Made by a program: the position numbers and the translations under genes
The notes under the pieces: model-generated
The model's database searches: none
What the model was told of the DNA's origin: nothing
Seen by the model: only the letters and a program-made list of their open reading frames with translations
Assembly (NCBI GenBank): GCA_964407165.1
Contig: CAYOUJ010000007.1
Span: 1 to 61,901 of the forward strand
DNA length: 61,901 nt
Origin: CAZPKH01 sp964407165
GTDB taxonomy: Bacteria > Bacteroidota > Bacteroidia > Bacteroidales > Muribaculaceae
Reading direction: 5' to 3'
Shown: positions 1 through 8,191 of the stretch, in pieces
Position numbering within the stretch: the first letter of the stretch is position 1
Layout of the letters: every line of letters starts with the position of its first letter

Positions 1-65
<65 letters not shown>

Positions 66-72
66 CTATTAA

Positions 73-101
73 CGAGTCGTGAAGCACCGCTTCGCGACTC
101 G
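73..101 (+). terminator. Hairpin terminator after tRNA-His
   Basis: The arms CGAGTCG-GAAGC and GCTTC-CGACTCG pair around an ACC loop with one unpaired base per side, eight bases after the tRNA CCA. There is no clear T-run, so the terminator role is inferred from position and stem strength. Confidence 0.6.
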
Positions 102-112
102 CTCAATATATT

Positions 113-147
113 TGCCTGACACCTGACACTTAACACTTAGCACCTGA
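113..147. repeat. Short word array (ACACTTA / CACCTGA)
   Basis: Degenerate tandem words of about 8-9 bp (CCTGACAC, CCTGACAC, TTAACAC, TTAGCACC) fill the space between the tRNA terminator and the yraN start codon. It is one of the many low-complexity intergenic word arrays of this window. Confidence 0.5.
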
Positions 148-540
148 ATGAATCAGTCAAACGGAGCACAGGCCGACGCCTTGGGCGCGTGGGGCGAGCA
201 GCAGGCCATCGAGCGGCTCGCCGCCGAGGGTTATGCCATCATCGACCATGGCCAGACCATGGGCAAGAACGAGTGCGACATCATCGCCTCCAAGGGGGGG
301 TATATCCATTTTATTGAAGTGAAGACACGCCGCTATCCCGACGACGACCCCCTGCAGGCCGTCAACCGCGCCAAGCAGCAGCGCATAGCGCGCTTCGCCG
401 ACCGCTATATCCGCAACTATGCCGTGCCGATGGTGCCCGTGCTCGACGTCATCGCCATCAACGGCGACCCCGAGCTTGGCGTGCTCAAGTATGAGCACAT
501 AGTCGACGCTTACGTGCCTCGCCTCAGCAAAGGCTGGTAA
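148..540 (+). CDS. yraN: YraN/UPF0102 family nuclease-fold protein
   Basis: This 130-residue protein has the UPF0102 signature. An N-terminal GAWGEQQAIERLAAEGY segment aligns with the family GExxAxxyLxxxGY motif, and NECDIIA followed by IHFIEVKTRR (about residues 41-64) matches the restriction-endonuclease-like D...E-x-K core. Length is normal for the family (about 120-130). The family has the fold of Holliday-junction resolvases, but its cellular role is unsettled, so no reaction is assigned. It follows tRNA-His and ends tail to tail with the LysE-type gene, sharing 17 bp with it. Confidence 0.9.
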   Translation: MNQSNGAQADALGAWGEQQAIERLAAEGYAIIDHGQTMGKNECDIIASKGGYIHFIEVKTRRYPDDDPLQAVNRAKQQRIARFADRYIRNYAVPMVPVLDVIAINGDPELGVLKYEHIVDAYVPRLSKGW

Positions 541-1159
541 TCAGGCCTACGAGCGCCATCAACGCGATGATCACGGCGATGATGCGGTTGATCAGGCGCA
601 TCGAGCGGAGGTTGAAGTGGGCGCGTACTTTGTTTACTGTATATGTGATGAATGTCCACCAGATCAGGGCGCCCAGGGCTATCGAGATGTAGCCCATGAT
701 GTAATGATAAAACTTCATCTGCGCGTCCATGAAGTTGAAGCGGGCGAACAAGCCGATTATAAAGAAGAGTATCAGCGGGTTGGAGAAGGTAAATATGAAC
801 CCTGTGCCGAAGTCGCGCCAGTAGGTGGTGGGCGTGGTGTGCTCCGATGCCGGCTTGAGCGTGCGAGAGGGGTTGGCGCGGAAGAGCACCAGGGCATACA
901 CCAACAGAAATATCGAGCCCAGGGCCTGCAGCACAGTCTGGTTTGACTCGATGAAGTCGGTCACGAACGACAAGCCCAGGCCAGTCAGCAGGCAATAGAT
1001 CACGTCTGACAGCGCTGCACCGATGCCGGTATACAGTCCGGGCAGACGCCCTTTGGTGAGCGTCCGCTGGATGCAGAGCATCCCAATCGGACCCATCGGC
1101 GCCGAGATGAGGATGCCGATGATGATACCGTGGAAGATCGTGCCGAGGATTAGTGACAT
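524..1159 (-). CDS. LysE/RhtB family amino-acid exporter
   Basis: An integral membrane protein of 211 residues with about six hydrophobic segments. The N-terminal half carries the family feature SAPMGPIGMLCIQRTLTKG (residues 19-37), a PxGP-containing first loop, and FSNPLILFFIIGLF (about 125-138) is the conserved NPK-like position of LysE/RhtB transporters. The family exports amino acids or their analogues with proton antiport; the substrate cannot be told from sequence. It has its own promoter at 1167-1198. The last 17 bp overlap the 3' end of yraN on the other strand. Confidence 0.87.
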   Translation of the reverse strand: MSLILGTIFHGIIIGILISAPMGPIGMLCIQRTLTKGRLPGLYTGIGAALSDVIYCLLTGLGLSFVTDFIESNQTVLQALGSIFLLVYALVLFRANPSRTLKPASEHTTPTTYWRDFGTGFIFTFSNPLILFFIIGLFARFNFMDAQMKFYHYIMGYISIALGALIWWTFITYTVNKVRAHFNLRSMRLINRIIAVIIALMALVGLITSLC

Positions 1160-1166
1160 TAGGGGA

Positions 1167-1198
1167 CAAAATTACGAAACTCTCGCAATATTCACAAA
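1167..1198 (-). promoter_or_regulatory. Bacteroidetes promoter for the LysE-type gene
   Basis: Read on the minus strand there is TTTG, 20 nt, TAATTTTG, an exact fit to the Bacteroidetes -33/-7 consensus. The -7 box ends 8 bp before the start codon at 1159, so the leader is very short or absent. Confidence 0.7.
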
Positions 1199-1263
1199 TA
1201 AATTTTTCTCTTTGGCCGTTTTTGCCTATTTTTGCAATCACGAAACCCTAAATATTCGTTATA

Positions 1264-1309
1264 ATCGATAAAGATCGATGATCATCGATAATCATCGATT
1301 GTCATCGAG
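1264..1309. repeat. ATCGAT word array upstream of the glycosyltransferase
   Basis: Words of the form ATCGATnATC recur about every 9-12 bp (TAATCGATAAAG, ATCGATG, ATCATCGATA, ATCATCGATT, GTCATCGAG). The array is near-palindromic and is open in the frame of the glycosyltransferase, which makes a false N-terminal extension there. Confidence 0.75.
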
Positions 1310-1325
1310 TCATTATCTGAAATTC

Positions 1326-2501
1326 ATGAGGATAGCCGCCATAAACACCACTGCCGACATGCGGCGCGCACCCTCGCGCCTGATGCTGCAGACACTCGCC
1401 GCAGCCCACGAGGAGGGGTGCGAGGTGCGGGCGTATTATGGCCGCGGCGTCGCGGATACCGACATCGAGGCCGTGCGCATCGGCTCAGACTTCGCTACGC
1501 TCCTGCATTACGGGAAAGCGTTATTGGCCGACGGCGAGGGCCTGGGCTCGCGCGACGCCACCGAGCGGCTCTGCGCCGACCTGGCGGAGTGGCACCCCGA
1601 CGTGGTGCACCTGCACAACCTACACGGTCATTACCTTCATGTCCCCCTCTTGCTCAATGTGCTTCACCAAATGAGTGTACCTGTGGTGATTACCCTCCAC
1701 GACTACTGGCTTATGACCGGCCACTGCGCCTTCCCCGGCGAGTGCACGGCATGGCAGCAAGGGTGCAATGTTAAGGTGTGCCCGCATCGTGCCGACTATC
1801 CTAAAGCGTTGGTCAGCAGGATTAATCGTAATATCAGTAAGCGCGTCAGCTGGTTAGCCCTTCTGAATGACCTGCATTTGGTCGTCCCCTCGCGTGTTAT
1901 GGTAGAGCATCTGCAGGAGAGCCGTTTGTGTGCAACCCCATGTTCGGTGATACATAACGGCGTGGACGAGAGCCTGTTCCGCCCCGACGGCACCGCGCCG
2001 GAGAACATGATACTCGGCGTGGCCAACCGCTGGGACACGCGCAAGCATCTCGAGCGATTGTTGCAAATTCCTCTGCACGAGGGTGAAAGGCTGGTGATAG
2101 TGGGCAAGAAGGTGCCGGGCGTCGAGAGCTACGCAAACCTCACGCAGGAGCAGCTGGCACGGCTGTACCGGCGCGCCAAGGTGTTTGTAAACACCTCTGA
2201 AGCTGAAACTTTCGGCATGACCACGGTGGAGGCGCTGATGAGCGGCACGCCCGTGGTGGTCGACAAGGGGTATGTGCTGCGTGAGATGACGCGCACCGGG
2301 CGCGGGAAGGTATGTGAGACAGCCGACACGGCTGATGCACAGGCGCTCCGCGAGGCCATTGACCGGGCTGCCGGACACTCGCGCGAGGCTTGCCGCAAAT
2401 TTGCCGAGCAGCACTTCACCCTCCGCCAAATGACCGACGCCTACCTCTCACTCTACCGCCGAATGACCATCGATAACCATCGATTGCCCATCGATAGATA
2501 A
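1326..2501 (+). CDS. GT4-family glycosyltransferase
   Basis: A 391-residue retaining glycosyltransferase of the GT-B fold. HLHNLHGHY (about residue 95) and TLHDYWLMTGHC (about 120) are typical of WcaI-like GT4 enzymes of surface polysaccharide synthesis. NTSEAETFGMTTVEALMSGTP (about 290-310) is the nucleotide-sugar site with the E-x7-E motif. I start it at the ATG at 1326, because the in-frame sequence before it is only the ATCGAT word array; a -7 box TATTTTTG lies at 1227-1234. The last dozen residues, including the stop codon, are also encoded by an ATCGAT array (2468 on), so the native C-terminus may have been replaced. Acceptor and sugar are unknown. Confidence 0.85.
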   Translation: MRIAAINTTADMRRAPSRLMLQTLAAAHEEGCEVRAYYGRGVADTDIEAVRIGSDFATLLHYGKALLADGEGLGSRDATERLCADLAEWHPDVVHLHNLHGHYLHVPLLLNVLHQMSVPVVITLHDYWLMTGHCAFPGECTAWQQGCNVKVCPHRADYPKALVSRINRNISKRVSWLALLNDLHLVVPSRVMVEHLQESRLCATPCSVIHNGVDESLFRPDGTAPENMILGVANRWDTRKHLERLLQIPLHEGERLVIVGKKVPGVESYANLTQEQLARLYRRAKVFVNTSEAETFGMTTVEALMSGTPVVVDKGYVLREMTRTGRGKVCETADTADAQALREAIDRAAGHSREACRKFAEQHFTLRQMTDAYLSLYRRMTIDNHRLPIDR

Positions 2502-2518
2502 TCGATAGATAATCGATT
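2468..2518. repeat. ATCGAT word array over a stop codon
   Basis: Five or so ATCGAT words with spacers of 3-8 bp (ATCGATAACC, ATCGATTGCCC, ATCGATAGATA, ATCGATAGATA, ATCGATTAC). It codes the last residues and the TAA of the glycosyltransferase and ends at the stop codon of the convergent antiporter gene, filling the whole gap between two 3' ends. Confidence 0.8.
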
Positions 2519-4178
2519 ACATAAACGCCAAAATAAGCACCTGCGCCGCGCACACGCGCAGGAACATCGTCAGCGGGTAGACCGTCGAGTAGGCCACCGC
2601 CGGCGCGTCGTGGCCCGTCGAGTTGTTGGCGTATGCCAAGGCCGGCGGGTCGGTGTAGCTGCCGCCGAAGAGACCCATGATAGTCAGGAAGTTGATCTTG
2701 TAGACCCCGCGCGCTATGCACCCTATGATGATCAGCGGCACAAAGGTGATGATGAAGCCCCAGAGCACCCACTGCGCGCCCGTGGCGTTGAACACCGTCT
2801 CGGCGAATCCCGCGCCGGAAGAGATGCCCACGGAGGCCAGGAACAGGCAGATGCCCAGTTCGCGCATCAGCAGCGAGGCCGACGATGAGGTGTAGGTGAC
2901 CAGTTTCATGCGGTAGCCGAAGCGGCTGAGCAGTATGGCCACTACCAGCGGGCCGCCCGCCAGCCCAAGCTTCATGCCGTAGCCGAGGTCGACCGAGCCG
3001 AGGATGATGCCCAAGAGTATGCCGATGAAGATGGTTATGAGGTTGGGCTGGTTGAGGCGCTTCATCGAGTTGCCAAGCTTGGCGGCCAGGCGGTTGATGT
3101 CCTCGAGGTTGCCTACGACGGTGATGCGGTCGCCCATCTGCAGGCGCAGCCCGGCGGAGGCGAGCAGGTCGACGCCCGCACGGTTGACGCGCGTGGCGTT
3201 GAGCTTGTAGGCTGCGTGCAGGCGCAGCGAGGCGAGCGTCACGCCGTCGTACTGGCTGCGGGTGATGACTATGCGGCGGCTAACCACCTCGCGCTGCGTA
3301 GGCTCCCAGTCCATCTCCACCTCGGGGCCGATGACACCCTTGAAACGCTCCTCGTCGTGGGTGGTGTAGACGGTGTATAGCTTGTCGCCTAAGTGTATTA
3401 CCGTCGTCGAGTTGGGGATGATGATGCGCCCGTCGGTGGTCATCAGGCGCGAGACCACGAAGTCGGTCTGTATGATATTGTGGAGCTCTACGAGCGTCTT
3501 GCCGTCGATGAGCGGGTTGGTGACCTCGAAGGTGACTATCTGCGGCGCCTGGGCGTTGTTGGCGGCCTCCTCTTCGAGTGCTTGCACCTCATCCTTGACC
3601 TTGATGCGGAAGATGCCCTTGATGACAAACATGGCGGCGATAATGCCCACCACGCCAAGGGGATAGGCGGCGGCGTAGCCCATGGCCATCACGTTGACAG
3701 CATCGGGGTTGTTGCCCACCGACTGCTGGGCGGCGGCGAGACCGGGGGTGTTGGTGACGGCGCCCGACATGATGCCAACCAGGGCGTCTATCGAGGTGTC
3801 GCCCTGTTCTATACAAAAGATTGCCAAGACTATGGCCACGTTGAGCACTATCCCTCCTACCGCCAGCATGTTGAGCCGTATGCCCCCCTCCTTGAACGAG
3901 GAGAAGAACGACGGGCCTACCTGCAGACCGATGGCGAAGATGAAGAGTATCAGGCCAAACTCGCGCACAAACTTAAGCACGTCGGGGTTGACCACGTACC
4001 CCAAGTGCCCCATCACGATGCCCGCGAAAAGCACGAAAGTCACCCCAAGCGACACACCTCCCACCTTCAATTTGCCCAGGTAGATGCCCGCGGCGATGAC
4101 GAAGGAGTAGAGCACAAGCGTCGAGGCCAGCTGCGTGTTGCCGGGCCCGAGGAGCGAGAGTAGCCAATTGCCGTCCAT
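2517..4178 (-). CDS. AspT/YidE/YbjL-type antiporter with paired RCK_C domains
   Basis: A 553-residue membrane protein with the layout of the AspT/YidE family: about five N-terminal transmembrane segments (residues 10-195), two cytoplasmic TrkA_C-like domains in the middle (about 215-380, for example LRLQMGDRITVVGNLEDI) and about five C-terminal segments. Conserved halves are seen as AIGLQVGPSFFSSF and FLASVGISSGAGF. The family includes the aspartate:alanine exchanger; the substrate here is unknown. I prefer the ATG at 4178, which gives MDGNWLLSLLGPG, over the upstream in-frame ATG at 4232. A -7 box TACCTTTG reading leftward lies at 4263-4270. Confidence 0.88.
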   Translation of the reverse strand: MDGNWLLSLLGPGNTQLASTLVLYSFVIAAGIYLGKLKVGGVSLGVTFVLFAGIVMGHLGYVVNPDVLKFVREFGLILFIFAIGLQVGPSFFSSFKEGGIRLNMLAVGGIVLNVAIVLAIFCIEQGDTSIDALVGIMSGAVTNTPGLAAAQQSVGNNPDAVNVMAMGYAAAYPLGVVGIIAAMFVIKGIFRIKVKDEVQALEEEAANNAQAPQIVTFEVTNPLIDGKTLVELHNIIQTDFVVSRLMTTDGRIIIPNSTTVIHLGDKLYTVYTTHDEERFKGVIGPEVEMDWEPTQREVVSRRIVITRSQYDGVTLASLRLHAAYKLNATRVNRAGVDLLASAGLRLQMGDRITVVGNLEDINRLAAKLGNSMKRLNQPNLITIFIGILLGIILGSVDLGYGMKLGLAGGPLVVAILLSRFGYRMKLVTYTSSSASLLMRELGICLFLASVGISSGAGFAETVFNATGAQWVLWGFIITFVPLIIIGCIARGVYKINFLTIMGLFGGSYTDPPALAYANNSTGHDAPAVAYSTVYPLTMFLRVCAAQVLILAFM

Positions 4179-4277
4179 ATTCTCTTCTTTACCTGAAAAA
4201 TGCCGCCGCGGTTGAAAAACCGCGTTCGACATGCTATTATATATATGCGCCTAAAGCGGGTGCAAAGGTACGCAAAA

Positions 4278-4350
4278 ATTTTTAGTTTTTAGTTTTTAGT
4301 TTTTGGTTTTTAGTGAATGGCTGAAAACTAAAGACTAAAAACTTAAAACT
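4278..4350. repeat. TTTTTAG word array with inverted partner (hairpin)
   Basis: About five copies of the 7-mer TTTTTAG at 4278-4314 face an inverted array (CTAAAGA, CTAAAAA, CTTAAAA) at 4324-4350 across a 9-bp loop. It sits between two divergent promoters, for the antiporter and rpoD, so it cannot be a simple terminator for either gene. Confidence 0.8.
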
Positions 4351-4382
4351 TCCTGTAATTTTTGCGCCGTTTGTGCGTTTAA

Positions 4383-4414
4383 TTTGTATAAATAAGAAAA
4401 AGTGCGTAACTTTG
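4383..4414 (+). promoter_or_regulatory. rpoD promoter
   Basis: TTTG at 4383-4386, 20 nt, TAACTTTG at 4407-4414: a complete Bacteroidetes housekeeping promoter. The start codon at 4443 lies 29 bp downstream. Confidence 0.8.
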
Positions 4415-4442
4415 CGTGCTTAAATTTACCGTAAGACCTACG

Positions 4443-5303
4443 ATGAGACAATTAAAAATCACCAAGTCAATCACGAACCGTGAGAGCGCATCGCTCGACA
4501 AGTACCTGCAGGAGATAGGTCGCGAGGAGCTCATTTCGGTCGAGGAGGAGGTAGAGTTGGCTCAGCGCATACGCCAGGGCGACCAGCGCGCCCTGGAGAA
4601 GCTCACGCGCGCCAACCTGCGCTTCGTCGTCTCGGTGGCCAAGCAGTACCAGAACCAGGGCCTGAGCCTGCCCGACCTTATCAACGAGGGCAACCTCGGC
4701 CTGATCAAGGCCGCGCAGAAGTTTGACGAGACCCGCGGTTTCAAGTTCATCAGCTACGCCGTCTGGTGGATACGCCAGAGCATCCTCCAGGCCCTCGCCG
4801 AGCAGTCGCGCATCGTCCGCCTCCCCCTCAACCAGGTAGGCTCGCTCAACAAGATCAGCAAGGCGCTGTCGAAGTTTGAGCAGGAAAACGAGCGCCGCCC
4901 GTCGCCCGAAGAGCTGGCCGAGCGCCTCGACGTCCCCGTTGACAAGATTGCCGACACCCTCAAGGTGTCAGGGCGCCACATCAGCGTCGACGCCCCCTTC
5001 GTCGAGGGCGAAGACAACAGCCTGCTCGACGTGCTCACCAACGACGACTCCCCCATGGCCGACTCCACCCTCAACCAGGAGTCGCTCTCGCGGGAGGTCG
5101 ACCGCGCCCTGCGGCAGCTCCACGAACGTGAGCGGGAGATTCTTAAGATGTTCTTCGGCATAGGCTGCCAGGAGATGACCCTCGAAGAGATCGGCGCCAA
5201 ATTCGACCTCACCCGTGAGCGTGTGCGCCAGATCAAGGAGAAGGCTATACGCCGCTTAAAGGGCCAGCGCAGCCGCCTGCTCAAGAGCTATCTTGGCCAG
5301 TAA
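4443..5303 (+). CDS. rpoD: RNA polymerase primary sigma factor (Bacteroidetes RpoD/SigA)
   Basis: A 286-residue sigma-70 protein of the short Bacteroidetes type that lacks region 1.1. It opens with MRQLKITKSITNRESASLDK, has region 1.2 (DKYLQEIGREELI), region 2 with LPDLINEGNLGLIKAAQKFD and FKFISYAVWWIRQSI, region 3 (RPSPEELAERL) and region 4 with the helix-turn-helix LEEIGAKFDLTRERVRQIKE. Length and sequence agree with the housekeeping sigma factor that reads TAnnTTTG promoters, which are seen throughout this window. I chose the ATG at 4443 over the in-frame one at 4416 because 4416 falls directly behind the -7 box. Confidence 0.96.
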   Translation: MRQLKITKSITNRESASLDKYLQEIGREELISVEEEVELAQRIRQGDQRALEKLTRANLRFVVSVAKQYQNQGLSLPDLINEGNLGLIKAAQKFDETRGFKFISYAVWWIRQSILQALAEQSRIVRLPLNQVGSLNKISKALSKFEQENERRPSPEELAERLDVPVDKIADTLKVSGRHISVDAPFVEGEDNSLLDVLTNDDSPMADSTLNQESLSREVDRALRQLHEREREILKMFFGIGCQEMTLEEIGAKFDLTRERVRQIKEKAIRRLKGQRSRLLKSYLGQ

Positions 5304-5328
5304 CACATATTTATAAAAATGTTTGCGG

Positions 5329-5352
5329 GAGCCGCGCCTGTTGGTGCGGCTC
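5329..5352 (+). terminator. Hairpin after rpoD
   Basis: GAGCCGC and GCGGCTC pair around a 10-nt loop, 25 bp after the rpoD stop. There is no proper T-run, so termination is inferred from position. Confidence 0.5.
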
Positions 5353-5375
5353 TCGTAGTTTGTAAGGGAGAGGGA

Positions 5376-5431
5376 AAGGGCGCGGCAGAGCCGCGCCCCC
5401 AGTGGCAGCGGCCTTCGGCCGCTGCTGTGTT
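5376..5431. repeat. Double-hairpin GC-rich element, copy 1
   Basis: Two hairpins in tandem: GGCGCGGC-AG-AGCCGCGCC, then CAGCGGCC-TTC-GGCCGCTG. The same element, nearly base for base, recurs at 8132-8188. Both copies lie a few bases 3' of a leftward gene, which suggests a mobile or copied 3'-end element, perhaps acting as a terminator. Confidence 0.75.
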
Positions 5432-5448
5432 TGGGAGATGTATAAGGT

Positions 5449-7647
5449 TTACTCGGGGACTACCTCGTAGATGATGTCGGTGCCCGAGGCGGTGCTTACA
5501 ACCTTGTAGCCCTCGGCCACGAAGTTGCACAGCGCCGGGTCGGTCTCCGTGCCCGTGTCGGAGGGGTCGAAGTTGAAGAACCGGCCGCCCTTGACCACGA
5601 ACACACCCTTGTCGCTTACCATGTTGAGCGTCCAGTGTTTACCTTCGTAGACTCCCTGTGCCTCCAGGTAGCCGCCGTTGATGTAGGCCGTGGACTTGGC
5701 AGCCTCGGTCTGTACGCAGGTCACGGCGGTGGTTTTGATTGAGCCGCCGTTCATGGTGAACGTGCCGGTCGACTTGATCATGATGGGGTAATAGTTATTG
5801 TCGGTGTCGACGATGTTGACACCCTCCTCCATGGTGAGTTTGCCGGAGCTGTCGAGGTAGAACAGTGGCAGACCCGTCTTGTTATAGATGGTGCCCTCGC
5901 CGGTGAGTATGGCGGTGGTGCCGTAGATATCCATGACGTATGAGCCGGAGGTGGGAGCGGTGAAGGTCAGGTCGCAACCGTTGAGGTCGAGGGTAAATGC
6001 CTTGCCGAGAGAGCTCTTGATGGCTGCGCCCGAGTAAGTTACGTCGTCGAGCAGGGTGAGCGTCGAGCCCTTCGTGGAAACGGCTTTCTTGAGATATGTA
6101 ACGATGTTTGTGTCGTCACCGGCGTAGAACTCGGTCTTGGCGGCGGTTGCGGTCTGCACGACGTAGACGGTGCGGCCGTCGTTGCAGGTCACGGCCGTGC
6201 TGACATGGTCGGAGTCGATGAACGTGCCTTTGAGATAGTCGTCGCCGCCGGCAGGGTCGTAGTTCTCAAACATGCCGCCGTTGACGGTGATGGTGCCGGG
6301 TTTGGAGTTGCTTTGGTTGAGCACGTAGTAGAAGTCATTGTATGCGACGTCGCTGCGGAAGTAGCCGTCGTTGATGATGAGGTCGCCGCCGTATGTCTCG
6401 ATGCATGAGTTGCCTTGGTTGGAGGCGTCAGGCCCTACGGTGTATGTGCCGCCGTTGATGGTGAGGGTGGCGTTGCGGTTTACTTGTATAGCTATATTGT
6501 TGCCGCCGCTGCCGCCGTCTACCAGTCCGTCGCCCTCGATGGTGACATTGGCGCCGGAGGCGACGATGATGGCGGCGCTGGTGCCGGTGTTGACGATGCT
6601 GTGGCCGTTAAGGTTGATTACCAGCGGCTCGGTGGAGGTGCAGCGCAAGGTCTTGCTGATGGTGAGGTCGCTGCTGAGGGTGACATATCCACCGTTGGCG
6701 AGGGCCGAGGCCAGGTCGTCGCCCCAGACGGGGGTCGAGCCGAAGAAACCGTTGTCAATCACTATGTCGTAAGCAACTGTAGAGGTGAACATGTTGCCGA
6801 CGATGTTTGTGCGGAAGTTGCGGCGCACAGGCACGCTGTTGATTTCCACGGGCTTGGTGTGGCCGTAGTCGAAGGTGACGGTGTTGACCGTCGAGCCGGT
6901 TGCCGAGGCGAGCACATAGTTCATGGCCACCCAAGAGTAGTCTTTGGAAGCCACTGTAAGCGTGGAGGGTACGCCGGCCGTGACATCGTGGATGTCGGCC
7001 AGGGCGTAGTTGACGGCCACCAGGTCTGTGCCTACTGTGCCGTCAAGCATGTTCATCGTGTGCGGCACTTCGGCGGAGAAGTCCATGGCCGTCTGCGTGA
7101 CCTCGAGACCGGCCTTCTTGGCGGCTGCCCAGTCGGAGGCGCCGACGTTCACCTGCGCGAAGGGGCGGGTGAGCGTGACGGAGGGCTGTGTCATCCCCTC
7201 GGTGACGGTGATGGCACCGGTGACGTTATAGAATGCGTCGTAGAGGTCGTTGTTGGCGGTCATGCCGGAGTAGTCGACGTTGAGCGTGCCGTTGGTCAGG
7301 GTGTAAGGAGCCGCTTGGTTCATGGCGAAGAACGCTACCTTGTAGCTCTTGCCGGTGACGAGTTGTATCTCGACGGTGGTGCGGTGGTCGGTGAAGGTGA
7401 CGTCGAGGGAGTCCTGCAAGAGGAACACGTCGCCATTGTCGGCGTCATAGACGGCATACTTGATATAGTCGCAAGAGTTGCCGTCGTTGGCGGCACGGGA
7501 GTTGGTGCCCGTGGGGGCTGTGATGGTGAAAGCCACTCGTCCGTTCGCGCCGGTCCCCGGGTTTACGGCCGGCTCGTCGGAGGAGCAGGAGGCGAGGGTT
7601 CCGGCGAGGGCCGCGACGGCCATCGCGAGGTAAAGGTTACTGTTCAT
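5449..7647 (-). CDS. Fimbrillin-like lipoprotein with beta-helix C-terminal half
   Basis: A 732-residue lipoprotein with signal peptide and lipobox ending LASC (Cys21). Residues about 35-290 form a fimbrillin-like domain of the kind called DUF6562: PTGTNSRA near the start, TLTRPFAQVNVGASDW, and VPVRRNFRTNIVG at its end. Residues about 310-732 hold regularly spaced (I/V)NGG(T/Y/M) turns and GGxFxNFDP units, as in right-handed beta-helix surface proteins. It is a paralogue of the genes at 11063 and 12343. A -7 box TACCTTTG reads leftward at 7691-7698. Likely an outer-membrane surface or pilus-tip subunit; ligand unknown. Confidence 0.8.
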   Translation of the reverse strand: MNSNLYLAMAVAALAGTLASCSSDEPAVNPGTGANGRVAFTITAPTGTNSRAANDGNSCDYIKYAVYDADNGDVFLLQDSLDVTFTDHRTTVEIQLVTGKSYKVAFFAMNQAAPYTLTNGTLNVDYSGMTANNDLYDAFYNVTGAITVTEGMTQPSVTLTRPFAQVNVGASDWAAAKKAGLEVTQTAMDFSAEVPHTMNMLDGTVGTDLVAVNYALADIHDVTAGVPSTLTVASKDYSWVAMNYVLASATGSTVNTVTFDYGHTKPVEINSVPVRRNFRTNIVGNMFTSTVAYDIVIDNGFFGSTPVWGDDLASALANGGYVTLSSDLTISKTLRCTSTEPLVINLNGHSIVNTGTSAAIIVASGANVTIEGDGLVDGGSGGNNIAIQVNRNATLTINGGTYTVGPDASNQGNSCIETYGGDLIINDGYFRSDVAYNDFYYVLNQSNSKPGTITVNGGMFENYDPAGGDDYLKGTFIDSDHVSTAVTCNDGRTVYVVQTATAAKTEFYAGDDTNIVTYLKKAVSTKGSTLTLLDDVTYSGAAIKSSLGKAFTLDLNGCDLTFTAPTSGSYVMDIYGTTAILTGEGTIYNKTGLPLFYLDSSGKLTMEEGVNIVDTDNNYYPIMIKSTGTFTMNGGSIKTTAVTCVQTEAAKSTAYINGGYLEAQGVYEGKHWTLNMVSDKGVFVVKGGRFFNFDPSDTGTETDPALCNFVAEGYKVVSTASGTDIIYEVVPE

Positions 7648-7782
7648 GTGTCTGTAAGTTAATGTTCAGGTATAATATAGAATGGGAGTACAAAGGTAGG
7701 TATAAAAAGTGTGCGCAAATGTTAAAATATGTTGTGGGGGGGGGGTAAAAACCGTTAATAATATACAAAACGGGCCTGGCGG

Positions 7783-7928
7783 TAAGGAAATTAAGGAGAT
7801 TAAGGAAATTAAGGAGGTTAAGGAATTTAAGGAATTTAAGGAAATTTAAGGAGATTAAGGAAATTAAGGAGATTAAGGAATTTAACGAGAGGGGTCGTTA
7901 ATTTCCTTAATCTCCTTAATTTCCTTAC
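7783..7928. repeat. AAGGAAATT 9-bp word array with inverted partner
   Basis: About eleven tandem 9-mers of the form AAGGAAATT / AAGGAGATT / AAGGAATTT at 7783-7885, then a loop, then three inverted 9-mers (TTAATTTCC, TTAATCTCC, TTAATTTCC) at 7898-7928. The outermost left copies match the right arm best, so the RNA or single strand would fold into a long hairpin with a large bulge. Confidence 0.85.
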
Positions 7929-7959
7929 GGCAGGGTGCGCCTCAGCGGACGAGACCCTT

Positions 7960-8130
7960 GGTGGCGCGACGCTTCCAAAGGCGACGCGCGGGCGCGTTTT
8001 GGAGGCGACGCGCCCTCGCGTCGCCATCCCCGCCGTGTCTACCAGGCGATGCCGGGCAAGGTTGGCGCCGTGGGGCGAGTAGGCACCCCTGGTGGCGCGA
8101 CGCGGGGGTGCGGCGCTTCCAAAGGCGAGG
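7960..8130. repeat. GC-rich palindromic sequence without a gene
   Basis: No credible gene is seen here. The stretch holds related GC-rich words, such as GGCGACGCGC, TGGAGGCGACGCGCCCTCG and two copies of GGTGGCGCGACGC with CGCTTCCAAAGGCGA (7972 and 8113). GGCGACGCG-type palindromes reappear at 56535-56585. The leftward frame open across it codes only Arg/Pro/Ala-rich sequence. Confidence 0.55.
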
Positions 8131-8131
8131 C

Positions 8132-8188
8132 AAAGGGCGCGCCAGAGCCGCGCCCCACAGTGGAAGCGGCCTTCGGCCGCTGCTGTGT
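8132..8188. repeat. Double-hairpin GC-rich element, copy 2
   Basis: It differs from the element at 5376-5431 only by a few substitutions and one base of length. The core AGCGGCCTTCGGCCGCT is identical. It ends three bases before the stop codon of the leftward gene at 8192. Confidence 0.75.
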
Positions 8189-8191
8189 AAG

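Noticed and set aside
1278..1325. N-terminal extension of the glycosyltransferase
   Set aside because: It is coded wholly by the ATCGAT array. The ATG at 1326 gives the normal GT4 start.
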